64,000 bases of DNA from Podocnemis expansa (GCA_007922195.1 ML681996.1:15191990-15255989), one strand, 5' to 3'; counted from the first letter of the stretch, positions 12,564 to 24,254 are shown. Program-made: numbers and translations. The notes: generated from the sequence alone by a model not told the origin.

Positions 12564-14273
12564 CAGTGGTTTCCAGCCTTTTTAAGGGGGACCAGTTTTT
12601 AGCCCAAAACAACTTTGAGGCCCCCCGGCTGCATTTGTGATGAAGTGGTGCTGCTGTGGGCCAAATTCGACCCTCATGGGCATAATCTGGCCTGCACCAT
12701 GGGGGAGCAAAGCTGCCACAGCCATGACCCCCTCCTTCTGCTTCCGCCATGGAGCAGAGTGGCCCCGTCCTCCTGCCCCTGTCAGCAAGGCCATAACTAC
12801 AAATTTTGGCCCCTGGGGCAAACAGCCCAAGATGTGCCCTCTCCCAACCTCCCTCCCCCCCTTCCCTGCTGCTGGCTCCCCTAGCCTCCACTGCCCACCA
12901 CCATCCACTCAGGACATCCACTCCAGCATCCTCTACCCACTCCAAGCCCCTGATTCACCCACTGCAGCCCCTCACCAATCCCATTCCCACAGATACACAC
13001 ACCAGCCTCTGCCACCCACACCCATCTGCCCAGAGATACCCACCCCAATCTCCCATGCCTAGCCCATCCACCTGAGCCTTCTCCATCCCAGCCACTCCAA
13101 TACCCTTAAAAACTTCCACTCCAGCCTCTCCCACCCATCCCCATTCCCCCAGAGACTCCTACCCAGCCTCCCGTTTAGCCCATTACCACAGAAACACAAA
13201 CCCCAGCCCCTCCACCCACCCCAGTCCCCCCAGAGACACCCACCACAGCTTTCCCAAACCAACCCCATACCCATTCTAGCCTACCCCCTTCATCCACTCC
13301 GAATGCTCCCTCCATCCCCTAACTACACACACTGTGTCTCTGCCAGCTTCACTCCCCCTGTATCCTCAGGCTCCTCCTGCCCACTTCATCCCCCAAATAC
13401 TCCCAGCCTCCCCCTTGCCTGCTTTCCTAACTTCCTCCCCTCTATTTACCCCCAGCCTCCCCTTCCCCCCCCCATCCCTTAAATACGTGCAGCTTCTCCC
13501 CACTGTCCTAAACCCCTCCTCTCTACACCTCCAGCCTCCCTGTCCTCTTCAGGACCCCCTCACCCCCCCAGCTCTTCTTCACCTGCTTTAGGCTCCCCAG
13601 CTGCAGCCAGGTGCTGGAGCTCATCTGGCCAAGTGCTGTCTGCTGGGGAGGACAGAGCCACTTCTGCTGCCCCAGTTTCAGCCTGTTCAGCTTCTGGGGT
13701 CACCGGGGCCGGTTCTGGGGGTTGCCACCAGAATAGGTGCTCAGGACCTGTGTGCCCATCCAAATCCACCCCCTTACCTGGAAGCCAGAACCAGAGCAGC
13801 CATGCTGGCCACTCTGGTTCTGGGCTGCTCTGGTTCTGGCCTCTAGGTAAGGTGGCCAGGGGAAGATCTGGATAGGCGTACAGGTCCTGGGTGTGTGTTC
13901 CTGATGGTGGCCCCTTGAGCCAGCCTTGGTGACCCCATAGCGGCTGCTCCCGCCCTGAGCATGGGGCGGGAGATTTAAGCAGCTCCCCTGGCAGCCATGG
14001 GGAGCCTCTTCCCCCTGTCCCTGCCCCTGGCCTGTTCTCCACACCCCCTGCTTGTTCATCATCCTTATCGCCCCCTTCCTTCCCCACCTGGTGCCGGAGC
14101 TCCTGCCAGCTGGCCGCCACCCCAGGGGAAGCCCCCTGCTGGCCAGAAGCCTGGGTCTTTGTGGCAATCAGAGCCTGACAGCATCCGGCCCCAGCTCCCA
14201 GCCTGTCCATGGACCCCCTGGAGCTGCTCTGTGGTGCCCCAGCGGTCTGCAGACCCCAGGTTGGGAACCACAG
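12564..14273. mobile_element. 1.7-kb C-rich hAT-like element
   Basis: The start CAGTGGTTTCCAGCC and the end GGTTGGGAACCACAG are inverted to each other, and the flanks form a 7/8 TSD: GTTTAGAG (12556-12563) and GTTTAGAT (14274-14281). The interior is strongly strand-asymmetric (C-rich on the plus strand) and includes a degenerate minisatellite at about 12890-13330. Long ORFs on both strands (for example 13560-14210 minus) come from low-complexity Pro/Gly/Arg-rich sequence and are not supported as genes. No hAT transposase motif was seen. Confidence 0.6.
12890..13330. repeat. Degenerate C-rich minisatellite
   Basis: Phrases of the type CAGAGACACCCACCCCAGCC and CACCCAC(C/T)CC recur every 50-60 bp with heavy divergence, inside the 12.56-14.27 kb element. 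Confidence 0.6.
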
Positions 14274-14313
14274 GTTTAGATGGAAGGCTGGAATCGGCTC
14301 CTTGGCTGAATCA

Positions 14314-14357
14314 AAACAAAGGAGGAGTCCTGTGGCACTTTTAAAGATTAAGGATCC
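14314..14357 (-). mobile_element. 44-bp PLE tail insertion with perfect TSD
   Basis: AACAAAGGAGGAGTCCTG...CTTTTAAAGATTA is the last ~44 bases of the PLE tail in reverse. It is flanked by a perfect 11-bp TSD TGGCTGAATCA (14303-14313 and 14358-14368). It lies 40 bp right of the 12.56-14.27 kb element. Confidence 0.85.
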
Positions 14358-14368
14358 TGGCTGAATCA

Positions 14369-15279
14369 GGAGCAGAAGCAGCAGCTGCTGTTTGCTGGGG
14401 AGTTTCTTTGGGAACCTGCTATCAGAAGGAGGCTATAGTGAGTTCCCAGGGAGAGAAGAATGGCAAAGCAAGAGAAGGGCTGGCATTGCGTGTGGGTGCT
14501 GCTGTTAGGGAGGCATCACTGTCAAGAGGCAAAGAACGGGGCAGGTCTGGAGTGCAAGGCTGTGAAAGGGAGCTCAGGGCAATGCAGGGGATGGGGGGGA
14601 CCTGGAGAGGCAACAGGGGCCAGGAGCACTACGACAACCCTGAGTCCAGAATTACTATAGCTCTCTCTTTTCATCACAAGCACTACATTTAAATTTGCAA
14701 AGCAAATCTCAGACCTACAAGAGAAATCAATTAGTTTTGTTAATTCTGAATAAAATGAAGTCTTAAAAACATTTTAGTGCTATTTACAGTTCTCAGGAAT
14801 CAAGTTTCAAAAATAACTTATCTGAACCCACCTACTGCTTGGGAATATAGCTAAAGACTTCAGTTCTGATGGATTTTTCATTCTTAGTGTCAATAAAATC
14901 TCTTGTCTCACTCAGATTTAACTCATACTACCACAATAATCTTAAACTTAAGACACTTAAAGTGGTAGATCCATGGCCAACCTTTTTTCTCTGTAGGTTT
15001 GCATATTTCACTCTATATTTTCATGAACAGCTTTTCACCATATTAGAATATATGCAGAAGGAATTTAAGTAGTGTCTGTATATTGCCTTCAGAATTCCAG
15101 GATATTATATGAACAGGTAACTGATGTGTATATTGTCACAGTATTTTTAATATTAAAATTATTGGACAAAAATGTGGACTTGGGTGAATTGTATTTTATA
15201 GTACAGCCAAACTGGACAGTTTCTTGGTGGTTTTGAGTATAAAGATACAGCATTGCAGTGTCCCCAAAATTTTTGACAA
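14369..15279. other. Intergenic, no gene seen
   Basis: 14.37-14.68 kb is G-rich; the rest is AT-rich. No feature recognised. Confidence 0.4.
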
Positions 15280-15470
15280 GTTTCAAAAGGGTAGCCATGT
15301 TAGTCTAGTCATCAGAACAAACAAGGAGGCCTGTGGCACTTTTAAAGACTAACACATTTATTTATCACATGAGCTTTTGCATCTGAAAAAGTGGGATTTT
15401 CTCCCGTGAAAGCTCATGTGATAAATAAATGTTAGTCTTTAAAAGTGCCACAGAATTCCTTGTTTATTTT
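15280..15470. mobile_element. PLE tail foldback (inverted pair)
   Basis: A long left arm (GGGTAGCCATGTTAGTCTAG...CATTTATTTATCACATGAG) is followed directly by the reverse-complement right arm (CTCATGTGATAAATAAATGTTAGTC...ACAGAATTCCTTGTTT). The plus-oriented arm has GTGGGA-TTTTC-TCCCGT and a GAAA-like GAAA after it, but CTGATGA is changed to CTGAAAA. Imperfect flanks beginning CCAAAA may be the TSD. Confidence 0.8.
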
Positions 15471-17742
15471 GCCAAAAATTAACAATTTTGAGATTTTAGT
15501 CTGATGGAAGCACATCCTACTAATATATGGCTTAACACTGTGAGAAAATATGCTCTAAAGAGTGAAAATATTGAATATAAATGCTATTTTTTTACTTAAT
15601 TTAAAAATAGTTGCTATTTTGATTCCATGAGAAATATGCAAAAATGTGTAGATCCAGTACATTCAACATGTAGAATCTTATTAGTTGATTTTATCTAGTA
15701 GTATGAATTTTTAATTGTGTAAAATAAAAGCTGATGTTTATGGGAACTAAAATGTGTATTGCCACTTAAGCAAAAGAATTCAGTGAATGTATTATCTTAA
15801 TTTCATATAACAAATACTACTGACAGTATTTTTTGATTGGTACAAATATTGCAATAAAAAAACAACCCAACTTTATGAAGTCATGTTTTCTTAATCTTGC
15901 ATATCAAATGTATTTATAACAATATGGATTGCATAAGACTTTTGTACTACCAACGTAATAAAATAAACTGATTCTTAAACTCCCTTGTGTGTTTTTTTAA
16001 AAAAAAAAAAACCCTTATTTTCATAATCCCTTTATAATCTTAAAAATATAAATGTGGTATCTTTGTAGCTATTGTCTTTGCATTGTATTAAAATTGTCAA
16101 GCTCTGTGAGGTGGAAAGGAATTTGTCACACTTTCACTTTTGCAAGGGCTGCTTAATCTATATTTAATCTAGAAAGACAGATGACAAGTGCTTTGAACCT
16201 AAGATTTGAAGGATCAGTGTCAAATATATTAGATGTGCTCCATTCTCAATTTACTTTTCACACATGCAATTTTTCTTGACATGTTTACAAATGACAGGAA
16301 GCTGTTTGTATTTGCTGCTTCTCAGCCTGGCCTGCAGTGAAGTTACAATGCTCTCTTTGTCACATTGCAATCTCCATGACAGCAAGCTGTAATAACTGTT
16401 ATGAAAACTGCACAATTATGACTTCCTTGCAGGCTGCATCAGGAGGCAGTCAATAGCAAATTGTTACTGGGGTTAACCCATGTTGGGTTACCTGTATGCC
16501 ACCAGAATAGCTGTGTGACAGGCAGCTCCCCAGATCCAATCTGTTATATTGCTGTGACCTCCCAATTCCTGCTCCTGAACCCTGATTCACCCCACTTTGC
16601 CAAGTGACCACTCACTTTTGAGTCAGTCCACTCTGGCTCTGGCCTCTGGCATTCAACCAGTCCTAAGCAGCGGGTATATGCCCTCTAGCTACTCAAAGGC
16701 GATCCCCAGCAGGCACCCCTGGCCCCAGTTACCTCACCAGGAGTCACTGTCTACAGAGATTGGGACCCACTCCCAATCACTGTACATGGAAGTCCATCCA
16801 TTTAACAAAGAAATGGATTGTGCCCAGCCCTCTCCACTCACACCCTCTCAAGATAACATGGCTTTAGATGAAACGACTATTAGTTTATTGATCAGATTAT
16901 AATTCTAAGTGAGAATAATGCCAATCATGGCAGAATCACAATATAAATGAGTCAGGGAAGACGACAAGAAAATAAAAGGTAAAACATGCATACTACCCTA
17001 ATATCTCTACTTGAACTGACCTCATAGTTCAAGTTCATGCTCAAGGTGTTCGGCTGTCTGTTCATACAGCCAGTCTCTGCCTGTGACCAGGTGGGGCCCA
17101 GATCTTGCTTGAAGTTGTTTCAAGATGGAGAGTCCAAAGCCCAAAAGCCTGAAATCTTTCCAAGTGTTTTTCTTTGTTCCCAAAAACTTGCTCAATTCCT
17201 CCCTTTTTGGGCCAACATCATCTCTTTGTTTGTTTGAGTAACTTCAATTATCATACCTTTGTCCTCGTTCAGGTAGTCTTTTGCTCACTGCTACTGGGAG
17301 AGACTTCCATCTGTCTCCCACCTCCCTGAGCTATGGAAAACATGTTACTTGTCTGTCCACATGCATAAAATTGTAGACAACCTGATATATACTCATGTGA
17401 AATAGGTTATGAGCATCCATAAAGAAAATTGTATGGTGTAACTGGCAACAAATCATATGATCACAGTGTATAAGAACAGGAAAATCACATAGATCATAAC
17501 CCAGGGTGCACAGATGTGCATCCAGTGATAAGGTGTGTCCTTCAACCTTTGCTATTTTCTTCAAGCATTTCTACCTGCATCAGGAATACAAGGCTGTTCT
17601 CAAGCTGCTGTGAAGATTTTTTAAATTGAGTACAGTCTATTAAATGAGCCATTTCTCTCTGGTCTCAGTCTCCTGAAGCAACTCAGAACTTAGCCCCAGA
17701 TGCTCAATAGGAGTTCAGGTTGCAATGCCTAACTTTTAGGTA
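15471..17742. other. Intergenic; unresolved repeat-like block at 16.45-17.3 kb
   Basis: 15.5-16.3 kb is AT-rich and featureless. 16.45-17.3 kb has a different composition, with a repeat-like texture, but no LTR ends, coding domain or TIR could be fixed. ORFs at 16597-16902 and elsewhere lack any recognisable domain. Confidence 0.35.
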
Positions 17743-18023
17743 CAGGGCTGTCCCTGGAGGGAGCGAGTGGGACCACCACCCCAGGCCCTGCAGTTCGGTG
17801 GGCCCCGTGCCACAGCCCCACTGCCCATTCAGCCTTCCTCTGCAGTGTTTCGTATCCACCCCAGCTGGCTGGTCTGTCCGAGGGGGAGGGGTGCCCTGCC
17901 CCCAGGCCATGCAGAACATCAACCACGTGCTGGCCTGCCCCACCCCCTGGGATGGACCAGCCACCTGGGGCCGGGCGGACACTGAACGTTGTGGAGGAAC
18001 AGCGCTGGGGGGGACGGCCTTTG
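17743..18023. mobile_element. GC-rich element resembling the 25.27-kb family (boundaries tentative)
   Basis: It starts CAGGGCTGTCCCTGG and a near-inverted GGACGGCCTTTG occurs at 18012-18023; the interior is GC-rich with long spurious ORFs on both strands. These termini resemble CAGGGCCATCC/GGATGGCCCTG at 25270-25745. No TSD was found, so the right end is uncertain. Confidence 0.35.
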
Positions 18024-18560
18024 GCCCCAGCCTCTCCCCTACACCTGCTAACCCTAAGAGACTTATGGGAAGCCAGCAGATACCGCATCACAGCAGTCAT
18101 TTGGACTTACGAGCTCTGGCTCACCTATTATGTATTCTACCTGCTTTAGTCTCTCAAGAAATCTCATTCCTTTGTTTTAGCTAATAAATCTTCAGTTTGT
18201 TTATTAAAGGATTGACTATCAGTTGTTTTGGTACGAGAGCCAGAACTTTCATTGATCTGAGGTAAGTGACTGGCCATGGGAGTTAACTTACTGTGTGGTG
18301 ATTTTTTGTTTTAATAACCTTTCACCACAAAAGACAAGTTTAGCTGAGTGGTCAGATGCACTGGAGAGCCTAAGGGACCATCTGTAGCTCCATGGTAAGG
18401 TTAATATAGTAATCCAGGACTGTGGACTTGTTACTGGTTGGATAAGATCAAATTATAGACGGTACCATTAGTTTAGGGTGTCTGCCCTGTTTTCTGACAG
18501 GCTGATTGGTGTTCGGGCCCTCTGCTGTGAGCCCCACTTCAAACAATATCTATATCCCTT
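18024..18560 (+). repeat. LTR-like repeat segment (tentative)
   Basis: CTAATAAATCTTC near 18180 supplies an AATAAA, followed by a 'ttattaaaggattgactatcagttg' type stretch and a 'gtaagtgactggccatggga' phrase. This texture resembles retroviral-type LTRs in turtle genomes. TG...CA ends and a TSD were not found, so this is only a suggestion. Confidence 0.25.
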
Positions 18561-20221
18561 AATGATTCTCCTGGCTGCTAGAGGCTTGAGGTTTCAACAT
18601 TTTGGAAAGGCCTGTGATACCTCCAGGCAACTTTAACTCTGCATCTACTAAGCTTTTTGTTAGTGCATCTTTTTGGTAGGACTTGACAGTCATTTAGACT
18701 GTTCTTCATCTAGGTTGGCAGTTCATACACCAGTGTGACTAGGTAGCAATAAAAAGACCAAGCTTTTATATAGCACTTGTGTAGCTGAGTAATCCCTTAC
18801 TCAAGTAAGTCTCAACTTGGTTTACTAATCCTACTCTACCCTACCCTCCCATGGGGACTGGCAAATTTGAAGATAATCCATGAGAGTATCTGTAAGAGTT
18901 ATTCTTTAGTGAGAGGGTTTCCCAACCTCAATTAAAGCAGAGCTAATGCTCTGGTGTAATATTGCTTAAAATCAATCATTGTCAACTGCTTTGTTGATCC
19001 ACATCCCCAGCGCAGGATAAATGTTGAATGGGGGCATTTGAGGGAGAGAAGGGCTCTGTGTGTGCATCCAGCAAAGAAGGCTCAGAGATCTTGAGTGCTC
19101 CACTCCCCCTGTTTTGTCTTGTAGATCTTGTGATATGCATCAAGGTGTCTATTCTCAATGCCTTGCTTCAGGCTCAGTAGTAAATTCTTGGTCTACGTTC
19201 TCAGCATACCTGTATTTCTCAGTTCCCCACCCAGAGGGGCAGAGCTTCCCTAGATCCTGCCATATACACAAAGATAAGAAGAGGAGCTCAGGTCCCTCCT
19301 GCTCTTAATTAGGCACGCATGAGAAGAGGATGTTGGACTCACAAGTGCTCCAAGCCCATTTTTCTCCAGCCACTCAACCCCATGTCCCTTTCTTAGTATC
19401 CCATTCTTCCTCTCCTGCTTCCTCAATTGCTTCAGGTGAACCCATTTGTGACCCTGTTGTGCCTAGCCACCTGACAATGCCCAAAGCAGGACAGACTGCA
19501 ACATGGAGACCAAATTTTCTCAGTACTGGTGGGCACAGCCAGCTCGCAGCCACAAACACATCTTCTGATTCTCCACACTAGTTGTCAAGAAGCCACAGCA
19601 AAATATAAACAGCCCCCCTTTACCACATTTCAGCCACTGGGGCTAGAAAAGAGAGAAGTTATTTAAAACTCTCTACTCCTGACCCCAATGGCTCAGCCAC
19701 ATTACCCTATCAATATACGTTTGGATTTTACCCAACATACCATGCTGTTAGCCATCCTTTAATAACTCAAACTAAAGGTTTGCTGTATAAGGGAAGAAAC
19801 AAACTATTAGAGAACTGTTAAAGGATTAAAACAAGTCACATATGTACAAAATGATTTGAAAGTCCATATACAATCAGGTGCTTGGGGGAATATGGAGTTT
19901 TTAGGCTTGTGTAGTTCCTCTGGTGTACGTCCAGTACCTGGATGGGTCTTAATCCTTTATCTCACTGCTTCAGTTGTAAATGAATAGATCCAGAGGTAGG
20001 TGATGGCTGAAAACTGAAAGAAGACTGAAGACAAAATGGTTCTGTTGCAGCTGCCTTTTATGTCCTCTGGCCTTTGCTATGCCATTTTTGGAAAGTTACA
20101 GAAGTTAAATGGAGAAGAGTCATATGGGCAAGTCCTGGTGGCTTATCAAGTCTCTCTCTGTGGGTCCATTTACCCAAGAGTTTTCTTAATGGGCCAGTAA
20201 GCCAGCTATGGCTGTGGCCAT
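18561..20221. other. Intergenic, unresolved
   Basis: No exon, TIR or coding domain recognised. 19.3-20.05 kb looks like part of an old interspersed repeat but could not be assigned. Confidence 0.35.
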
Positions 20222-20231
20222 TCAGTCTGGG

Positions 20232-20328
20232 ATTCAAAGCATCTGACAAAGTGGGATTTTCTCCCATGAATGCTCATGCAATAAATAAATTTGTTAGTTT
20301 TTAAGTGTCACAGGATTCTGTGCTTGTT
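20232..20328 (+). mobile_element. Solo PLE tail, 97 bp, plus orientation
   Basis: A single arm from ATTCAAAGCATCTGAC through GTGGGATTTTCTCCCAT to GTGTCACAGGATTCTGTGCTTGTT. It is flanked by a perfect 10-bp TSD TCAGTCTGGG (20222-20231 and 20329-20338). It is the cleanest single-arm copy and defines both ends of the short unit. CTGATGA is changed to CTGACAA and GAAA to GAAT. Confidence 0.85.
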
Positions 20329-20670
20329 TCAGTCTGGGGTGCGGCCCAGAAACACAGTACAAGTTAAAAAGAGATACATCTTATAACTTACAACATCCAA
20401 CACAGGTATGACACATATATAAACAATACCATCATACTTAACCAATTATACCTTTTATGTTGGTATCTGACATGCCATATTTCACAGAAATTACTGTTAC
20501 GTTGAAATAGTATTATTAAATATCATAGCTTGTCTCCATAACCCAGTCATCATCCCATTTATCCTCTGCCCCATAATTCCCTCTCCTTGTGTTCCCCCAC
20601 TCCTGTATCATAAATCCGCTCCCACAAAGTATTTTTATGTCTAATTTTTGTTGACAAACACTTTGATTAC

Positions 20671-20762
20671 AAACAAGGAGTTCTGTGGCACTTAAAAACT
20701 AACAAATTTATTTATTGCATGAGCTTTTGTGGGAGAAAATCCCACTCTGTCAGATGCTTGAA
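20671..20762 (-). mobile_element. Solo PLE tail, minus orientation
   Basis: AAACAAGGAGTTCTGTGGCAC...GTGGGAGAAAATCCCACTCTGTCAGATGCTTGA, the reverse of the 20.23-kb copy and 340 bp away from it. No clear TSD. The two tails point toward each other, opposite to the outward tails of the 4.5-kb element, so they are probably separate insertions. Confidence 0.75.
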
Positions 20763-20924
20763 CACGTTTTCTCATAATAATAAAAACACTCTGACAGAAA
20801 CAGAATTTAGCAACATGCTTTCACACCTCTTCCAGATTTCTGTCTTGAAGGGGGATTGCGCTCGAAGTGACACTGATAGTCAGTGTATCATTCATAATCA
20901 AAGACTGCAGCTATCCCTTTGAGC

Positions 20925-21121
20925 CAGAGGTCTTCAAACTCAAATGACCATGAGGGGTGCATGAGGACTAGTATGTTAGCCTGAGGTCTGCACTACTGAA
21001 ACCTTTTCATCCAACGATATTGCAAATATTAGCAACAATAGGGTTGTTGTGGGCCACAGGAAATAGCTTTAGGAGTTGCGTGCGGCCCATGGGCCCTGTG
21101 TTTGAGACCCCCCCCCCCCGG
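20925..21121. mobile_element. 197-bp non-autonomous hAT element
   Basis: It starts CAGAGGTCTTCAAACTC and ends GTGTTTGAGACC followed by a C run expanded at the right terminus. A perfect 8-bp TSD CTTTGAGC flanks it (20917-20924 and 21122-21129). The C expansion has overwritten the last bases of the right TIR. Confidence 0.8.
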
Positions 21122-21129
21122 CTTTGAGC

Positions 21130-23390
21130 TATGCTTTTTCTCAGCGCCTTTGTCTGCACGTGCTCAGTGTACTCTGTTTAGCTCATAAACGTTCAATGTG
21201 AACCTAAAAATGAGAGCTAAAATCTGGCAAATACCATTCTTAGTTTTGCTCCTATAAAACCAGATACTAGTTGGGGAGGGAACTCGAACACCTGAGGTGC
21301 CTGTGCCCAGGATCAGCTCCACAGTTTGACTCCCATAGATGAGCAAAAACCCTGTGTGAAATGTGAAGTCACTTTTCAGGTTAATATGTATTGATTTCAG
21401 AGCACATAGGGCGTTTTAAACAGAAAACTTATCTTAACCTTCAATATAACAGAGCCAGCAGTCTGCTGTAATAATGCAAACTAGAACTTATTAAATGTCT
21501 CTAACACGAATACTGTTTCCTCTGGAATATAATCAAAAGGACAAAGCACAATGGGTTGTTAATTAGACACTATATCAGTGTGCTCACATACTTCCAATAT
21601 CCACTGTATCTACAGCAGTTGCTCTCAACCACAGGCCACTTGCAACCCACACAGCTGTGACTCAGGTGACACCCTCAGGGCCATACAAATAGGATATTAC
21701 GGGGATGTGGCCCAGGGAACATGAAAAGCACTACCTATGTGGCCCACAATGGCAAATAGACTGAGAGCCACTGGTTTATCGTATGACAAAAATCAGGAGT
21801 TAGAACACTAAAGAAAGCCATGAGATTAGCCCACAAGTGGTGAGACTTTTAAAAGGACAAATCATGTTTCCCATTCTATTTTCTAGGTTTTGAACCCCTC
21901 TCTAAGTACTCTCAGAGTGGGTATGATAATTAGTCTAACCCTGTATCCAACAGCAGCTGTCTCACTCTCTAGCCTCTGTTAGCTTGCACTGTAGGGGTCA
22001 CTGGGTATTGCACAATTTTCCAGAATTGTCTGCAAGTCCTCCTTCAGCTGCTAGAGGCCACTGTACTGGGAAGAGGCACTTTCAGTTACCCCCAGCCCTA
22101 GCTGGCTTACAAGCCCTGGGTGTGGGGCAGGGTCCTTGGAGCAGGTGCAGCAGGTGAGGACCCGCCCATCGCTCCCAGGCCTGGAGTCCTAGTGCAGCCG
22201 CAGGAGCCTTTTCGCCAGCGTGCAGGATGGGGGAGTTAATGGAGGTAGGAACCTTGGGGGTTTTCCCGTGGATGCTGGAGATGGGGCTGCTGCTAGAGCC
22301 TGGCAGGGGGCAGGGAAGTTGCAGGTGCATGCTGTGGGAGTCACAGGGGAGGAAGAGTTGCAGAGGGTAGGGCAGTGGAAGGAGGCAACGTGGCCAGAGA
22401 TCACAGTAAAGGAGCTGGCATGTATGGGAAGTTCCAGCCAGTTCATCTGCTGGCTGTTTTTAACTGACTCAATGACTCTTACTCACGTTTTCAGTTTATT
22501 TTGTTGTCCTCAGCATACCTCAGTTTTCATTGTCTGGAGCAGTTGCTGCTTTCTGCTGAAAGCACAGGACTGGGGCAGGGAGCACAAGCTCAGAGCAGAC
22601 AATGTGAAGAGTGAAAATTCCCTAAGGCTATTTGGCTCCTTCAGGCCTGAGGAGACATGGAGTGTGGGTGTGGTGGGGAGCAGGATAGGGCACTTGTGGG
22701 AGGGCTTGTGTGGGCATGTATATTTTATGCTGGCTAGTGAGTACGTTGGTATATTTGTGGTATATTATATGTTTGTAGTATATATGGGTAAGTAAGGGGT
22801 GTGCATACATCAACTGTGGAAGGCTTTTTGTTGCGTAGTTGTCTTTGTGTATCAGTTATGGTTACGAACTACAGGATGTGGGGATGCACATCAGTCGTGT
22901 AGGGGCTGCACAGGGGTTTCTACATCCGTTGCATGTATGGAGGGTCTATCGAGTAACTGGTGTTGGGTGAGAGAATCAAATGGTCTGTGTTTTCATTAGT
23001 GGGTGGAGCTTCAGTGGAGGGCAAGACCTCTGCAAAGACAGCTGTTTATTTTTTTTCTGGTTTGCCCTGATTGTTGTTGCTGCAGGTTAGGCACCTAGAT
23101 GAATAACATGGTTTGAGCATAATAGAAATATCTAAGCTGAGAATTCAGTTGAGCTAGTGTTTTGTTACGATGACCTATTAGATCACTCATGGTTGATGTA
23201 AATAGCAAATGTCACAAATGTGCTAGCAGAACCACACAAAGTACTGGACTAAAGTGTATTGGTTTGCAACCAAAAGGGTTTAAAACCATTAACAGAAACA
23301 AGATATCAGAGCAGATGATAAATAAAATGATACAAATACAGTCTTTCCCTTGGCTAATTTTGAAAACTAAACATACCTAGCTCCAAAAGG
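21130..23390. other. Intergenic, otherwise no gene seen
   Basis: Apart from the short hAT-like element nothing was assigned. 22.08-22.45 kb is GC-rich and gives overlapping ORFs without domains. 22.65-22.98 kb is rich in GT, including imperfect TATGTTTGTAGTATAT repeats. Confidence 0.35.
21617..21772. mobile_element. hAT-like short element, no TSD seen
   Basis: CAGTTGCTCTCAACCACAGGCC near 21617 and CTGAGAGCCACTG near 21760-21772 form inverted termini similar to the CAGTGGTTCTCAA class. The flanking 8-mers do not match. Confidence 0.45.
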
Positions 23391-23564
23391 GGCAGCCATG
23401 TTAGTCTAGTCCAGCAAAAGAAGTAAGAAGTCCTGTGGCACTTAAACACTAACAAATCTATTTATTGCATGAACTTTCATCACTTGTGACGAGGTGGGAT
23501 TTTCTCCCACGAAAGCTCATGTGAAAAATAAATTTGTTAGTCTTTAAGTGCCACAGAACTCCTT
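23391..23564. mobile_element. PLE tail foldback
   Basis: Long left arm (CTCCAAAAGGGGCAGCCATGTTAGTCTAG) and short right arm (ending GCCACAGAACTCCTT), meeting in a degenerate centre with the complete hairpin GTGGGATTTTCTCCCAC and GAAAGC. The flanks TAAACATAC and TAAATATAC may be the TSD. Confidence 0.8.
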
Positions 23565-23891
23565 AAATATACATGTGTATTCTGAAAGCTTTCAGTGATA
23601 TTTTTTTATACCAACTAGGGAGACAGCAGAGGGAGCTGTTGCAGCTTTTTCTGATCATTCAAGCAAAAATGCCAAAATAATCCTAATTGAACTGTTAAGT
23701 ATTAAAAGAAATAAGCAACAAAAACATAACGAACTCTCCCCAATCCTCCTGCCTTTTTGTTTTAAAAGAAACAACACACAAATAACAGAATCTCTGTGCC
23801 TCATGTCAAAACTAGTCTTATTCCTTACTACTGTTGCTTGATCAATTGATATTGTAGCCTGTAATGTTAGGTAATACACTATTAATGTGTG

Positions 23892-24000
23892 TCTGAAACA
23901 AGGTGGGTGAGGCAGTGTCTGTTATTGTGCCAACTTCTGTTGGTGAGAGAGATGAGCTTTCTAGCTTACACAGAACTCCTTCTCAGGTCCGGATGGGAGA
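23892..24000 (-). mobile_element. Second-family PLE-like tail fragment
   Basis: ACAAGGTGGGTGAGGCAGTGTCTG...CCAACTTCTGTTGGTGAGAGAGATGAGCTTTC...ACAGAACTCCTTCTCAGGTCC. It shares its central part with 10713-10851. In reverse it reads CTGAGAAGGAG...GAAAGCTCAT, an echo of the CTGA...GAAAGC order of the main family's hammerhead-like core. Confidence 0.45.
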
Positions 24001-24065
24001 CATTGTTTTGTCACTAAAAGTTGAAATTTTGCGACAAAACCTTCTAGTACAGACAAGGCCTTAGA

Positions 24066-24252
24066 GCGGTAGTTTTCAAACCTTTTTCCTCGGGGCCCAG
24101 TTGAAAAATATCATTTATGCCCAATGCTCAACAATTACATCTTTGAGCAATGCATTCCAGTCTTTTGGCAATAGCAGCAGGAGGCACCACGACCCAGTCC
24201 CTAAGGGTCTGCAGCCCAATACTGGGTCCTGACCCTAAGTATGAAAACCACT
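24066..24252. mobile_element. Inverted copy of the 10.1-kb hAT family
   Basis: Starts CGGTAGTTTTCAAAC and ends GTATGAAAACCACTG. The interior matches the 10106-10303 element in reverse (the 'aatgcattccagtcttttgg' phrase and the 'acccagt' phrases). Flanking 8-mers match at only four of eight positions, so the TSD has decayed. Confidence 0.7.
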
Positions 24253-24254
24253 GT

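Noticed and set aside
13560..14210. Minus-strand ORF of 216 codons
   Set aside because: Inside a GC-rich transposon with overlapping ORFs in other frames; composition is Gly/Pro/Gln/Trp-rich without a domain or splice support.
18024..20221. A complete endogenous retrovirus between 16.4 and 20 kb
   Set aside because: No paired LTR ends, primer binding site or gag/pol/env motif could be found; only an LTR-like texture near 18.2 kb.
20232..20762. Reading the two tails at 20.23 and 20.67 kb as one PLE with inverted ends
   Set aside because: The tails point inward, opposite to true copies; the left one has its own perfect 10-bp TSD.
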